Shown: piece after piece, positions 9,502 through 18,417 of the stretch
Layout: every line of letters begins with the position of its first letter
How positions within the stretch are numbered: position 1 is the first letter of the stretch
Assembly: GCF_003056335.1 (NCBI RefSeq)
Contig: NZ_PYWA01000001.1
Coordinates: forward strand, 434,001-498,000
Direction of reading: 5' to 3'
Source of the DNA: Paracoccus indicus
GTDB taxonomy: Bacteria > Pseudomonadota > Alphaproteobacteria > Rhodobacterales > Rhodobacteraceae
Length of the DNA stretch: 64,000 bases
Notes under the pieces: generated by a model
The model's input: only the letters and a program-made list of their open reading frames with translations
Databases searched by the model: none
What the model was told of the DNA's origin: nothing
Translations under genes and position numbers: made by a program

Positions 9502-10388
9502 CTGAGGGGCGGGCGCTTGACCGGCGGGGCCTTGGACAGTTGGACGGCCAGGATGCCGACCATGATGATGGCCACGCCGATCACATCGCCCGCGCCCAGG
9601 TTTTCCCCCAGAAGCAGTGCTGCCAGCGACACGCCAAAGAAGGGCGTCAGGAAGTGGAAGGTCGCGGCACGGACGGCGCCGATGCGGCTGACCAGCAGAA
9701 ACCAGACCCAGGTCGCCCCGATGCCCGGCACCACGACGGTATAGAGGAAAGCTCCGATCAGCCGCGGGGTCAGGGTGATGTCCCAGCTTTCGAAGAAGGG
9801 CGCGATCACGCCAAGCGTCACCGCCCCGACCAGCATCTGCAGGCCCACGATCATCATGACATTGCCGCCCGAACTGGCCCCCCGCACGGTGAGGGTTGCG
9901 ACCGCCAGCGCCAAGGCCGCGGCAAAGCACATGGCGATACCGGTCGGATCGCTGCCCCCCTGCAGACGCGCGCCCATGATGATGGCCACGCCCACCACGC
10001 CAAGCGCAAGCCCCGCAACGCCAAGGCGGCGCAGGCGTTCGCCCATGAGGGTCCAGCCGAGGAAAGCGACCATCAGCGGCATGGTGGCGGCGATGATCGA
10101 GGCAAGACTGGCCTCGATCGCCTGCATCGCGATCCAGTTCAGCCCCAGGTAAAGCGCGTTCTGGCACAACCCCAAGATGATGACAGCGCGCCATTGGGGC
10201 CGGGTCAGGCCGCGCCAGGACTGGCCCATGGCCCATGCGATCACGATGCCCAGAACGCCCGACAGGGCAAACCGCAGGGACAGGGCGGTCAGCGGCGGGG
10301 CCTCGGTCACGATCATTCGGGTGGTGGTGAAGGCCGAGGCCCACATCACCGCGAAACCCAGGCCCATCGCCAATGCCTTGAAGTCCAT
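9498..10388 (-). CDS. DMT-superfamily (EamA) transporter
   Basis: A 296-residue inner-membrane protein with about ten hydrophobic segments arranged as two EamA repeats; the start of the first repeat reads FAVMWASAFTTTRM, and the second shows VPGIGATWVWF followed by HFLTPFFGVSLAALLLGE. Members export metabolites or amino acids. The sequence gives no substrate. It is convergent with the aminotransferase gene, the stop codons overlapping within a CTAG. Confidence 0.85.
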   Translation of the reverse strand: MDFKALAMGLGFAVMWASAFTTTRMIVTEAPPLTALSLRFALSGVLGIVIAWAMGQSWRGLTRPQWRAVIILGLCQNALYLGLNWIAMQAIEASLASIIAATMPLMVAFLGWTLMGERLRRLGVAGLALGVVGVAIIMGARLQGGSDPTGIAMCFAAALALAVATLTVRGASSGGNVMMIVGLQMLVGAVTLGVIAPFFESWDITLTPRLIGAFLYTVVVPGIGATWVWFLLVSRIGAVRAATFHFLTPFFGVSLAALLLGENLGAGDVIGVAIIMVGILAVQLSKAPPVKRPPLS

Positions 10389-10451
10389 TCCAGCCCCGTT
10401 TTCTTCACATCATGCAGAATGGCTAACAGAGAGGTTCGGCATTGACCAAAG

Positions 10452-10485
10452 GAAAAGGGGCCGCCCCCGAAGGTGCGACCCCTTT
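10452..10485 (-). terminator. Terminator of the HU gene
   Basis: AAAGGGGCCGC and GCGACCCCTTT form a stem with one mismatch; read leftward it is followed by TTTTCCTTT. It lies about 25 bp past the HU stop. Confidence 0.6.
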
Positions 10486-10508
10486 CCGACCGGCTTGCGG
10501 TCAAAGGA

Positions 10509-10808
10509 TCAGCTGTTGACGCTGTCCTTCAGGGCCTTGGCGATGGTCACCTTGACCTGCTTGTCGGCAGGCTTGGTCATCATTTCCTGGGTCTGCGGGT
10601 TACGCACCTGACGCTCGGGGCGGGCGCGGCAGGCGATCTTGCCGATGCCCGGCAGGGTCACGGCGCCACCGCCGGCGACTTCGCGCGTCACGATCGCGAC
10701 GATCGCATCCAGTGCGGCCGAAGCCGACTTCTTGTCCGAACCCATTTCCTCGGCGAGCGTCGCCACCAGCTGGGTTTTGGTCATCGGTTTTGCAGCAGCC
10801 GTAGTCAT
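10509..10808 (-). CDS. HU family DNA-binding protein
   Basis: A 99-residue histone-like protein. The HU fold is seen in TKTQLVATLAEEMGSDKKSA (dimerising helices) and in the beta-arm region GIGKIACRARPERQVRNPQTQE, where the DNA-intercalating Pro-containing loop is RNPQT. The C-terminus VTIAKALKDSVNS is typical. Monocistronic with its own terminator. A specialised IHF subunit is less likely because IHF-specific residues are absent. Confidence 0.9.
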   Translation of the reverse strand: MTTAAAKPMTKTQLVATLAEEMGSDKKSASAALDAIVAIVTREVAGGGAVTLPGIGKIACRARPERQVRNPQTQEMMTKPADKQVKVTIAKALKDSVNS

Positions 10809-10946
10809 GGTCTGTCTCCTCTTGCCCTGTTCCGACGGGGCCCAAATATTGCGCCTTTTGCGGCATATCGCCTGCTACACACGGTTTTGACGAGCAGTTC
10901 AAGCCTTTTTCGCCCGACCTGCGGAAACCTGCGTTCGAAGGCCGCC

Positions 10947-12431
10947 TTACAGGAAGGCCGTCTCGCTGAATGAGCGGAGTTTGCGCGAATGGATCTTCTC
11001 CAGCGGCATGCCCCGCAGCTTTTCCATCGCGCGGATGCCGACCAGCAGGTGGTTGGCGACCTGCGTGCGATAGAAGTCGGTGGCCATGCCCGGCAATTTC
11101 AGTTCACCGTGCAAGGGCTTGTCGCTGACGCACAAGAGCGTGCCATAGGGCACGCGGAAGCGGAAACCATTGGCCGCGATGGTGGCGCTTTCCATGTCCA
11201 GCGCCACGGCCCGCGACAGCGACAGCCGGTGGACGGGACCGGAATGATCGCGCAATTCCCAGTTGCGGTTGTCGATGGTGGCGACGGTGCCGGTGCGCAT
11301 GATGCGCTTCAATTCGTATCCTTCCAGGCGGGTCACCTCGGCCACGGCTTCCTGCAGGGCGACCTGAACCTCGGCCAGGGCGGGAATCGGCACCCAGACC
11401 GGCAGGTCGTCGTCCAGGACGTGATCCTCGCGCAGATAGGCATGGGCCAGGACGAAATCGCCCAGGGACTGGCTGTTGCGCAGCCCCGCACAGTGGCCGA
11501 CCATCAGCCATGCATGGGGGCGTAGCACCGCGATATGGTCGGTGGCCGTCTTGGCGTTCGAAGGCCCCACCCCGATGTTGACCAGCGTGATCCCCTGCCC
11601 GTCCGCGCGTTTCAGGTGATAGGTCGGCATCTGCGGCATCTTGGACAGCGGTGTCAGCACCCCGTCCGCCGTGGTGATTTCCTGATTTCCGGGCGCGACG
11701 AAACCAGTATAGCCCGCATCCGGATCGGCCAGCACGCGGCGGGCATAGGCCTCGAATTCGTCGACATAGAACTGATAGTTCGTGAACAGCACGAAGTTCT
11801 GGAAATGCTCGGCCGCGGTGGCGGTGTAATGCGCCAGGCGGGCCAGCGAATAATCGATACGCTGCGCGGTGAAGGGCGCCAGGTATTGCGTGCCGTCGGG
11901 CTGGGGCACCGCCATGCCGTTCACGATGTCGTCGTTCATGCTGTTCAGGTCCGGCACGTCGAAGACATCGCGCAGCGAGAACGCCAGCACCCCTTCCTGC
12001 GGCACCGCCAGATCGCTTTTCGAGGCGACGGCGAAATGCACCGGCATCGGCGTGTCCGACAAGCCGATCCGCACCGGAACCCCGTGGTTGCGCATCAACA
12101 GGCCGATCTGCTCGATCAGATAGTTCTGGAACAGGTCCGGGCGGGTGATCGTCGCGGCATAGCTGCCGGGCTGGACGACATGGCCGAAGGACAGGCGGGA
12201 ATCGGTCTTGGTATGGGTCGGCACCGTCAGGCGGACTTCCGGATAGAAGGCGCGATAACGCGCCGTCGGCTGATCGCCTTCCAGGATGCGCGTGAAATTG
12301 CCCAGCAGGAAGTCGGTCGCCTGATCATAGAGGCTGCGCAGCCAGGCCACGGCCTCGGTCGCATCGGTGAATTCGCGGCGGGCGGGCGTTTCGGGGCTCT
12401 CGACGGGCAGGAAGCGGGAATCCGTTGTCAT
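10947..12431 (-). CDS. amn: AMP nucleosidase
   Basis: A 494-residue protein that hydrolyses AMP to adenine and ribose 5-phosphate. The N-terminal Amn-specific domain is followed by a nucleoside-phosphorylase-like domain with VNIGVGPSNAKTATDHIAVLRP, MVGHCAGLRNSQ and the base-binding DMESATIAANGFRFRVPYGTLLCVSDKPLHGE segment. Length and end (KIHSRKLRSFSETAFL) are normal for the family. It is divergent from the epimerase-like gene at 12529, with a dyad in the shared promoter that could be its operator. Confidence 0.93.
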   Translation of the reverse strand: MTTDSRFLPVESPETPARREFTDATEAVAWLRSLYDQATDFLLGNFTRILEGDQPTARYRAFYPEVRLTVPTHTKTDSRLSFGHVVQPGSYAATITRPDLFQNYLIEQIGLLMRNHGVPVRIGLSDTPMPVHFAVASKSDLAVPQEGVLAFSLRDVFDVPDLNSMNDDIVNGMAVPQPDGTQYLAPFTAQRIDYSLARLAHYTATAAEHFQNFVLFTNYQFYVDEFEAYARRVLADPDAGYTGFVAPGNQEITTADGVLTPLSKMPQMPTYHLKRADGQGITLVNIGVGPSNAKTATDHIAVLRPHAWLMVGHCAGLRNSQSLGDFVLAHAYLREDHVLDDDLPVWVPIPALAEVQVALQEAVAEVTRLEGYELKRIMRTGTVATIDNRNWELRDHSGPVHRLSLSRAVALDMESATIAANGFRFRVPYGTLLCVSDKPLHGELKLPGMATDFYRTQVANHLLVGIRAMEKLRGMPLEKIHSRKLRSFSETAFL

Positions 12432-12445
12432 GGTGCTTTATGTCC

Positions 12446-12459
12446 TTGTGATTGCACAA
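12446..12459. promoter_or_regulatory. TTGTG-N4-CACAA dyad in the amn promoter
   Basis: Perfect 5-bp arms around ATTG, 15 bp upstream of the amn ATG, in the 97-bp gap between amn and the divergent gene. Arms resemble neither FNR (TTGAT) nor a full CRP site, so the binding protein is unknown. Confidence 0.35.
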
Positions 12460-12528
12460 AGCCTGCCAGCACCGCCTGCGACAGGCAAGCGTCTGGCGCT
12501 GCCCGAATGGCAAGGTTACGATAGCGTC

Positions 12529-13425
12529 ATGGAAATGCTTGTTTTCGGTCACGGCTATTCGGCCAGCCATCTGACGCCCCTGCTGCGGGCGAATGGCTGG
12601 AATGTCACGGGCACCACGCGCGGCGATACGGCACGGGTCGCGGCGGCGGGTGCGCGGCCGCTGCTGTGGCCCGGGCCGCGCGGCCCGCTGACGGATGCCA
12701 TCGCGCGGGCGGATGCGATCCTTGTCTCGGCGGCGCCGGACGACGGGGGCGATCCGGTGCTGGCGGATTTCCGCGATGAAATCGCCGCCGCACGACCGCG
12801 CTGGCTGGGATACCTGTCCACCACTGGCGTCTATGGCGACCGCAACGGCGGTTGGGTCGATGAGGACAGCGAGTTGGACGGCTCCGGCCCCCGCGGCCAG
12901 GCCCGCATCCGCGCCGAGGCCGACTGGCAGGCGTTGGCGCGCGCCCACGACCTGCCGCTGCGCATCTTCCGGCTGGCGGGCATCTATGGCCCCGGCCGCG
13001 GCCCCTTCAAGAAGGTGCTGGACGGAACCGCGCGCCGCGTGATCAAGCCCGGGCAGGTGTTCTCGCGCATTCACGTCGAGGATATCGCACAGGTGCTGTT
13101 GGCCTCGATCCGGCAGCCGGAGGTGGGCGATGTCTTCAACCTCTGCGATGACGATCCGGCGCCCCCGCAGGATGTGATCGCCCATGCGGCCCATCTGCTG
13201 GGCGCGCCCCTGCCCCCCGCCGTGCCCTTCGATCAGGCCGACATGTCGCCCATGGCGCGGTCCTTCTATGCCGACAGCAAGCGCGTGCGGAACGACCGGA
13301 TCAAGACGCAGTTGGGTGTGCGCCTGCTCTATCCCGATTATCGCAGCGGGTTGGCCGCCCTGCTGCAAGCGGAAACCGCGCCCCGTCCGTCCAACCAAGG
13401 ATCGCCCCATGACCAAGATGCATGA
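12529..13425 (+). CDS. NAD-dependent epimerase/SDR-like protein (YeeZ-type)
   Basis: A 298-residue atypical extended short-chain dehydrogenase. The dinucleotide-binding glycine motif is degenerate (VFGHGYSASHL). YLSTTGVYGDRNGGWVDEDS, RLAGIYGPGRGP and FSRIHVEDIAQVLLASI match the YeeZ/epimerase group. The ATG at 12529 is chosen because it starts directly at the first beta strand (MEMLVFGHGYS). Its 3' end overlaps the following hydroxylase gene by 17 bp, so the two are co-transcribed. Catalytic role unknown. Confidence 0.75.
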   Translation: MEMLVFGHGYSASHLTPLLRANGWNVTGTTRGDTARVAAAGARPLLWPGPRGPLTDAIARADAILVSAAPDDGGDPVLADFRDEIAAARPRWLGYLSTTGVYGDRNGGWVDEDSELDGSGPRGQARIRAEADWQALARAHDLPLRIFRLAGIYGPGRGPFKKVLDGTARRVIKPGQVFSRIHVEDIAQVLLASIRQPEVGDVFNLCDDDPAPPQDVIAHAAHLLGAPLPPAVPFDQADMSPMARSFYADSKRVRNDRIKTQLGVRLLYPDYRSGLAALLQAETAPRPSNQGSPHDQDA

Positions 13426-14632
13426 TGTCCTGATTGCCGGAGGCGGGCTGAACGGCCCCGCGCTGGCCCTGGCCCTGTCGCAGGCGGGCCTGTCGGTCGC
13501 CGTCGTGGACCCCCGCCCCGCCCAGGACCGCGCGGGCGACACCTTCGACGGGCGTGCCTATGCGCTGGCGGTCTCGTCGCAGCGGTTGCTGAAGGCGCTT
13601 GGGCTGTGGGAGGGGCTGGCCGCCGACAGCCAGCCGATCCGGCAGGTCAAGGCATCGCAGGGCCGTGCCGGCGAGGGCGCCGCCCCCTTCTTCCTGCACT
13701 TCGACAGCGCCGAGACCGAGGAAGGCCCCGTCGGCCACATGCTGGAGGATCGCTTTCTCTACAAGGCGCTGTTGGGCGCGATGCAGGGGTCCGTCACCCA
13801 TCTTCCCGGCCTTGCCGTCACCGATCAGCAGGTCGATCAGGCGGGCGTCACCGTGACCCTCTCGGATGGACGGCAGATGCGCGCGCGGATGCTGGTCGGC
13901 GCCGACGGGCGCGGATCGGGCGTGGCGAAACGCGCGGGCATCACGCGTCGGGGCTGGGATTACGGCCAGACGGCGCTGGTCGCGGCACTTGACCACGATC
14001 TGCCGCACGAAGGCATCGCCCAGCAATACTTCATGGCCACCGGCCCCCTGGCGATCCTGCCCCTGCCCGGCAACCGCAGCAGCGTCGTTTGGTCCGAGAC
14101 GCAGGCCAACGCACAGGCGATCCTGCAGCTGGACGACGCCGATTTCCTGAACGTCCTGCGCCCGCGCTTCGGCGATTTCCTTGGCGACATCAGCTTGGCG
14201 GGGGCAAGGTTCTCCTATCCGCTCAGCCTGTCGCTGGCCGACCGCTATGCGGTGGCGCGGGTGGCGCTGGTGGGGGATGCGGCGCATGGGGTGCATCCCA
14301 TCGCCGGTCAGGGGTTGAACCTCGGCCTGCGCGATGTGGCGGCCCTTGCGCAGGTGCTGGTCGAGGCCACCCGGCGGGGCGAGGATATCGGATCGGAACT
14401 GGTCCTGCAGCGGTATCAATCCTGGCGGCGCTTCGACGCCACGGCGCTGGCGCTTGGCATGGACAGCGTCAACAGGCTGTTCGCGACCGACAATCCCGTA
14501 GTCTCCGCCGTCAGGGGCCTTGGCATGGGGGTCGTCACGGCGATGCCCGTGCTGCGTCGCGGCTTCATGCGGCAGGCGGCGGGACTGTCAGTCGATCCGA
14601 TGCCGCGCCTGCTGACCGGACGCCCGCTTTAG
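13409..14632 (+). CDS. UbiH/UbiF/VisC-type FAD-dependent hydroxylase
   Basis: A 407-residue flavoprotein monooxygenase. N-terminal FAD motif VLIAGGGLNGPALALALSQAG, the middle DG motif LVGADGRGSGVAK, and the C-terminal GDAAHGVHPIAGQGLNLGLRD that binds the FAD ribityl chain define the UbiH/UbiF family of ubiquinone-ring hydroxylases. Such enzymes add the C5, C6 or C1 hydroxyl during ubiquinone synthesis; which position cannot be read from sequence alone. The ATG at 13409 lies inside the preceding reading frame, indicating translational coupling. Confidence 0.85.
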   Translation: MTKMHDVLIAGGGLNGPALALALSQAGLSVAVVDPRPAQDRAGDTFDGRAYALAVSSQRLLKALGLWEGLAADSQPIRQVKASQGRAGEGAAPFFLHFDSAETEEGPVGHMLEDRFLYKALLGAMQGSVTHLPGLAVTDQQVDQAGVTVTLSDGRQMRARMLVGADGRGSGVAKRAGITRRGWDYGQTALVAALDHDLPHEGIAQQYFMATGPLAILPLPGNRSSVVWSETQANAQAILQLDDADFLNVLRPRFGDFLGDISLAGARFSYPLSLSLADRYAVARVALVGDAAHGVHPIAGQGLNLGLRDVAALAQVLVEATRRGEDIGSELVLQRYQSWRRFDATALALGMDSVNRLFATDNPVVSAVRGLGMGVVTAMPVLRRGFMRQAAGLSVDPMPRLLTGRPL

Positions 14633-14689
14633 GCTTTCCCCAAGGCCCGTTTCGCGCGATAGCCTTGCCGCAAGGCAAAAGGGGGCAGC

Positions 14690-15607
14690 ATGACCGGCGA
14701 TCTGGGGGAATTCCTGGCGGGCTTGGACCGCGATATCCGCAAGGGCGGCGATTGGGGCAAGGTCGCCGATTACATCCCCGAGCTTGGCCGCATCGACTCC
14801 GCGCAATTCGGCATTGCCGTCGCCACCGCCGACGGGCAGGTGCTGACGGCCGGACAGGCGGATCAGCCGTTCTCGATCCAATCCGTCAGCAAGGTCTTTG
14901 CACTGGCCTGCGTGCTGGGGCGCATCGGGGAGCAACTGTGGCTGCGCGTCGGGCGCGAGCCTTCGGGCGACCGCTTCGATTCGATCCTGCTGCTGGAACA
15001 GGAAAAGGGCCGCCCCCGGAACCCCTTCATCAACGCCGGCGCGCTGGTGGTGACCGACGAGCTGCTGACCGGTCGCAGCCCCAAGCAGGCCCTTTCCGAG
15101 GTGATCGGCTTCCTGCGCACCGCCGCCGAGGATAACGACATCCACATCGACAAGGCCGTCGCCAAATCCGAGGCCGCCACGGGTCACAGGAACGCAGCCC
15201 TTGCCCACTACCTGCGCAGCTTCGGCAATCTGAAGAACCCTCCGACCCATGTCACCGGCACCTATTACCACCAATGCGCGGTCGAGATGTCCTGCATCCA
15301 GCTGGCCCGCGCAGGCCGCGTCATCGCGGGCTTGGATTGCGCGCCGGGCCTGCTGTCGCGCGTCAAGCAGCGGCGTATCAACGCGCTGATGATGACCTGC
15401 GGGCAGTATGACGGCTCGGGGAACTTCGCCTTCCGCGTCGGTCTGCCAGCCAAGTCGGGCGTGGGCGGCGGGCTGCTGGTAATTGCGCCAGGGCGCGCGT
15501 CCATCGCCATCTGGTCGCCGGGGCTGGATGGTTGGGGCAATTCCCGCGCCGGCACCCTGGCCGCCGAGAAGCTGGCCGAGTTCACCGGCTGGTCGGTCTT
15601 CGGCTAG
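14690..15607 (+). CDS. glsA: Glutaminase A
   Basis: A 305-residue serine-dependent beta-lactamase-fold glutaminase that converts glutamine to glutamate and ammonia. The SxxK catalytic pair is S65-K68 ([12 protein letters not shown]). [54 protein letters not shown] and the terminal FTGWSVFG block are all family hallmarks. Length is normal. It starts 57 bp after the hydroxylase and may be the last gene of that transcript. Confidence 0.93.
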   Translation: MTGDLGEFLAGLDRDIRKGGDWGKVADYIPELGRIDSAQFGIAVATADGQVLTAGQADQPFSIQSVSKVFALACVLGRIGEQLWLRVGREPSGDRFDSILLLEQEKGRPRNPFINAGALVVTDELLTGRSPKQALSEVIGFLRTAAEDNDIHIDKAVAKSEAATGHRNAALAHYLRSFGNLKNPPTHVTGTYYHQCAVEMSCIQLARAGRVIAGLDCAPGLLSRVKQRRINALMMTCGQYDGSGNFAFRVGLPAKSGVGGGLLVIAPGRASIAIWSPGLDGWGNSRAGTLAAEKLAEFTGWSVFG

Positions 15608-15610
15608 GCC

Positions 15611-17035
15611 TCACGCCGCCAGCATCCGCCCCGCCTGCCGCAGGTCGGCCAGCAATTCGGCCCGCGCGGCGGCGGCGCGATCATCGGGTAGGCGCAGGAT
15701 AAGGCTGGGGTGCCATGTGATCAGCACCGGCCCGCCATCCAGCCCCGCCTGCACCTTGCCCCGCCGTAGCGTCAGGGGCGTCCTGTCGCCCGTCAGCGCA
15801 AAGGCCGCCGTCGCGCCCAAGGCGACCGTCAGGTCGGGGGCCACGAAGCCGCGCTCGATCCCCAGCCACCAGCGGCATTGTTCGATATGGGGGCGGTCCG
15901 GGGTCTGGTGCATGCGGCGCTTGCCGCGCGGGGTGAAGCGGAAATGCTTGACCGCATTGGTCAGCCAAGCCCTGTCGGGGTCGATATCGGCCTGGGCCAT
16001 GGTCTGGCGCAACAGCTGACCTGCGGGACCGACGAAGGGGCGACCCGAAAGATCCTCGTGGTCGCCCGGAGCCTCGCCCACCAGCATCAGGCGTGCATCG
16101 GGATCGCCCAGCCCCCAGACGGTTTGCGTGGCGGCATGGCACAATTCGCAACGGGTGCAGCGGGCCGCCTGTTCCTGCGCCTGCGCCAAGGTTTCGGGCG
16201 GCGTGTCTTCCAAGGGCTGGCGAATGCGGGCCGTGACCTTGCTGGCAAAGGCGGGGGCGTCGCTGGCGCCCGCCTCGCGCATGGCCTGCACGCGTCGCGG
16301 CGCATCGGCCAGCATCTGCGGGATCAGATGCGTCTCGGGCAGGTTCTTCCAGTATTTGACCGGCATCTCGGACCGCATGGCATTGGTCTTGATGCGGGCC
16401 GGATTGAAGATGTTGGCGAAATAGGTCTGCCACAGCCCGTGATTGGCGTCCTCGGGCAGGTCGGGACGAGTTGCGGGCGGATCATAGGCGATGGTGTCGC
16501 CGGTGAAGCGCGCGATGCCTTTCGGCGTGGCGATCAACCAGTCCATGTCGGCGAAACGCTTGGCGAAGAAAGGCGTGGCGGCCTGCAGGATCAGATGCTC
16601 GGGCTCGAACCAGGCGCCGAAGCTGCGGCGCGGGCCGTCCGAGGGCAGCTCGTGGAACCGCACGAAGGCATGCATCTTGTGGATGTCGCGGCGCACCGAT
16701 TTCGCCAGCCGGTTCAAGCGGTCGATCAGCGGGTCGGCGGGGTTGCCAAGGAAAGCGCGGTCGGTCTGCGCCCGCCACAGCGCCGTATAGATCAGCGACC
16801 AGCGTTCAGGATCGGAATGGCTGGCGACTGTGCGGGCCAGCGTCAGGAAGTCCTTGGTCGCGGTGACCTTGGCATCGCCCGCAGGCGGCATCGGATCGCT
16901 GCCGAACAGATCCGCGGGTGCATCGGGATCAGCCCATGTGATGCGCTCGGGGGCAATGCCCGCGCCGACCAGATGGCGGGCGGCATCGCGCCATGCCTCG
17001 AACCGATCGAAACGGGGCAGATCGACGCGGATCAT
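15611..17035 (-). CDS. Fusion of DUF4130/TIGR03915-like repair domain with UdgX-type uracil-DNA-binding protein
   Basis: A 474-residue two-domain protein. Residues 1 to about 270 match the DUF4130-type putative repair domain usually encoded beside a radical SAM repair protein. Residues about 280-474 are a UdgX/family-4-type uracil glycosylase: CxxCxxC at 293-299 with C387 for an Fe-S cluster, GEAPGDHED (320-328), the UdgX-specific loop GKRRMH with His376, and TWHPS with His442. In UdgX that loop histidine forms a covalent bond with the abasic deoxyribose. Differences here are Met for Ile in the loop and Ala for Gln in the first motif. ATG at 17035 overlaps the upstream radical SAM stop (ATGA), so it is the second gene of a LexA-controlled operon. 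Confidence 0.88.
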   Translation of the reverse strand: MIRVDLPRFDRFEAWRDAARHLVGAGIAPERITWADPDAPADLFGSDPMPPAGDAKVTATKDFLTLARTVASHSDPERWSLIYTALWRAQTDRAFLGNPADPLIDRLNRLAKSVRRDIHKMHAFVRFHELPSDGPRRSFGAWFEPEHLILQAATPFFAKRFADMDWLIATPKGIARFTGDTIAYDPPATRPDLPEDANHGLWQTYFANIFNPARIKTNAMRSEMPVKYWKNLPETHLIPQMLADAPRRVQAMREAGASDAPAFASKVTARIRQPLEDTPPETLAQAQEQAARCTRCELCHAATQTVWGLGDPDARLMLVGEAPGDHEDLSGRPFVGPAGQLLRQTMAQADIDPDRAWLTNAVKHFRFTPRGKRRMHQTPDRPHIEQCRWWLGIERGFVAPDLTVALGATAAFALTGDRTPLTLRRGKVQAGLDGGPVLITWHPSLILRLPDDRAAAARAELLADLRQAGRMLAA

Positions 17036-18267
17036 CCAAACAGCGACAGCTGTTCGAGGGCGGGGGCGAAGCGGGCGCGTAGGCTGTCGCTGTCGGTCAG
17101 CGCGCCGGGGTGCCAGTCGGGCAGCGTCACGAAGGGCTGCGCCTTGGACATGATCGCCCCCATGCGCAGCAGATCGGCATAGCGCACCGCCCCGCTGCGC
17201 CGTGCAGCCAGAATGCGGCCCACGGTCTTGGTGCCGAAACCCGGCACCCGCAGCAGCATGTCGCGCGAGGCATTGCGCACATCGACCGGAAACTGCCCTC
17301 GGTTCGCCAAAGCCCAAGCCAGCTTCGGGTCCACCGCCAAGTCCAGATTGCCCGACGGGTGGGCGGCACCGATCTCCTCGGCGTCGAAGCCATAGAAGCG
17401 CATCAGCCAGTCGGCCTGATACAGGCGGTGTTCACGCATCAGTGGCGGCTTGATCAACGGCAGCGCGGCGGATGCGTCGGGAATGGGGCTGAAGGCCGAA
17501 TAATAGACGCGCTTCAGATGATAGCCCGAATAGAGGTTCGAGGATGTCTTCAGAATGTCCCGATCCGTCGCCCCATCCGCGCCCACGATCATCTGCGTCG
17601 ATTGACCGGCAGGGGCAAAGCGCGGTGGCCGCTTGCCGGTGAAGGTCTTTTCCTTGGCAGCCTCTCGGCCCAGGCGGACATCGGCCATGGCGGCGCGGAT
17701 CGTCTCGGGGCGCTTTTCGGGGGCCAGCTGGCGCAGGCTGGCATCCTGCGGCAGTTCGACATTCACCGACAGGCGATCGGCATAAAGCCCGGCCTCGGCC
17801 ACCAGTTCGGGCCCGGCATCGGGGATGGTCTTCAGGTGGATGTAACCTTTGAAGCCGTGATCGACCCGCAGCATCTTCGCGATGCGGACCATGTCGCCCA
17901 TGGTCTGATCGGGACTGCGGATGATGCCCGACGACAGGAACAACCCCTCGATCATGTTGCGGCGATAGAATTCCAAGGTCAGGTTCACCACCTCTTCGGG
18001 GGAAAACCGCGCGCGTTCGACATTGCTGCTCACCCGGTTGATGCAATAGGCGCAGTCATAGATGCAGAAGTTCGTCATCAGGATCTTCAGCAGGCTGATG
18101 CAGCGCCCGTCCGGCGTATAGGCGTGACAGATCCCCGTCCCCCCCGCCGAGCCGATGCCCCCCGACCGCGAATCGCGCCGCGTCGTCCCACTGGAGGCGC
18201 AGGATGCATCGTATTTCGCCGCGTCCGAGAGGATCGCCAGTTTCTGATCAAGGGTTCTCTGTGCCAT
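17032..18267 (-). CDS. Putative DNA modification/repair radical SAM protein
   Basis: A 411-residue radical SAM enzyme of the TIGR03916 type. The cluster cysteines C68, C72 and C75 are in MTNFCIYDCAYC; an upstream Cys-containing GICHAYTPDGRCISLLK block and a downstream helix-hairpin-helix-like segment (RNASRDMLLRVPGFGTKTVGRILAAR) suggest DNA contact. The family is known only from context: it sits next to the DUF4130/UdgX partner, as it does here. The ATG at 18267 starts MAQRTLDQK and is 14 bp from a LexA box, so SOS induction is predicted. The reaction catalysed is unknown. Confidence 0.88.
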   Translation of the reverse strand: MAQRTLDQKLAILSDAAKYDASCASSGTTRRDSRSGGIGSAGGTGICHAYTPDGRCISLLKILMTNFCIYDCAYCINRVSSNVERARFSPEEVVNLTLEFYRRNMIEGLFLSSGIIRSPDQTMGDMVRIAKMLRVDHGFKGYIHLKTIPDAGPELVAEAGLYADRLSVNVELPQDASLRQLAPEKRPETIRAAMADVRLGREAAKEKTFTGKRPPRFAPAGQSTQMIVGADGATDRDILKTSSNLYSGYHLKRVYYSAFSPIPDASAALPLIKPPLMREHRLYQADWLMRFYGFDAEEIGAAHPSGNLDLAVDPKLAWALANRGQFPVDVRNASRDMLLRVPGFGTKTVGRILAARRSGAVRYADLLRMGAIMSKAQPFVTLPDWHPGALTDSDSLRARFAPALEQLSLFG

Positions 18268-18280
18268 GTCCGGAATATAT

Positions 18281-18295
18281 GTTCCGTTAATGTTC
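18281..18295 (-). promoter_or_regulatory. LexA (SOS) box of the radical SAM-UdgX operon
   Basis: GTTCCGTTAATGTTC is an exact GTTC-N7-GTTC match to the alphaproteobacterial LexA site. It lies 14 bp upstream of the radical SAM start codon, where a bound repressor would block transcription or initiation. It could also influence the divergent LolA-like gene, but that start is 123 bp away. Confidence 0.8.
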
Positions 18296-18417
18296 CCGGC
18301 AAGCATCATGGGCTGAAACAAACTGCGCGGAACTGTCACGCCCGCGCGATCGTTGGCCGCGCAGCCATCCTTGAGACGTGATGTGCAACGCTTTCGCGAA
18401 AGGATAAGATCGGGGTC

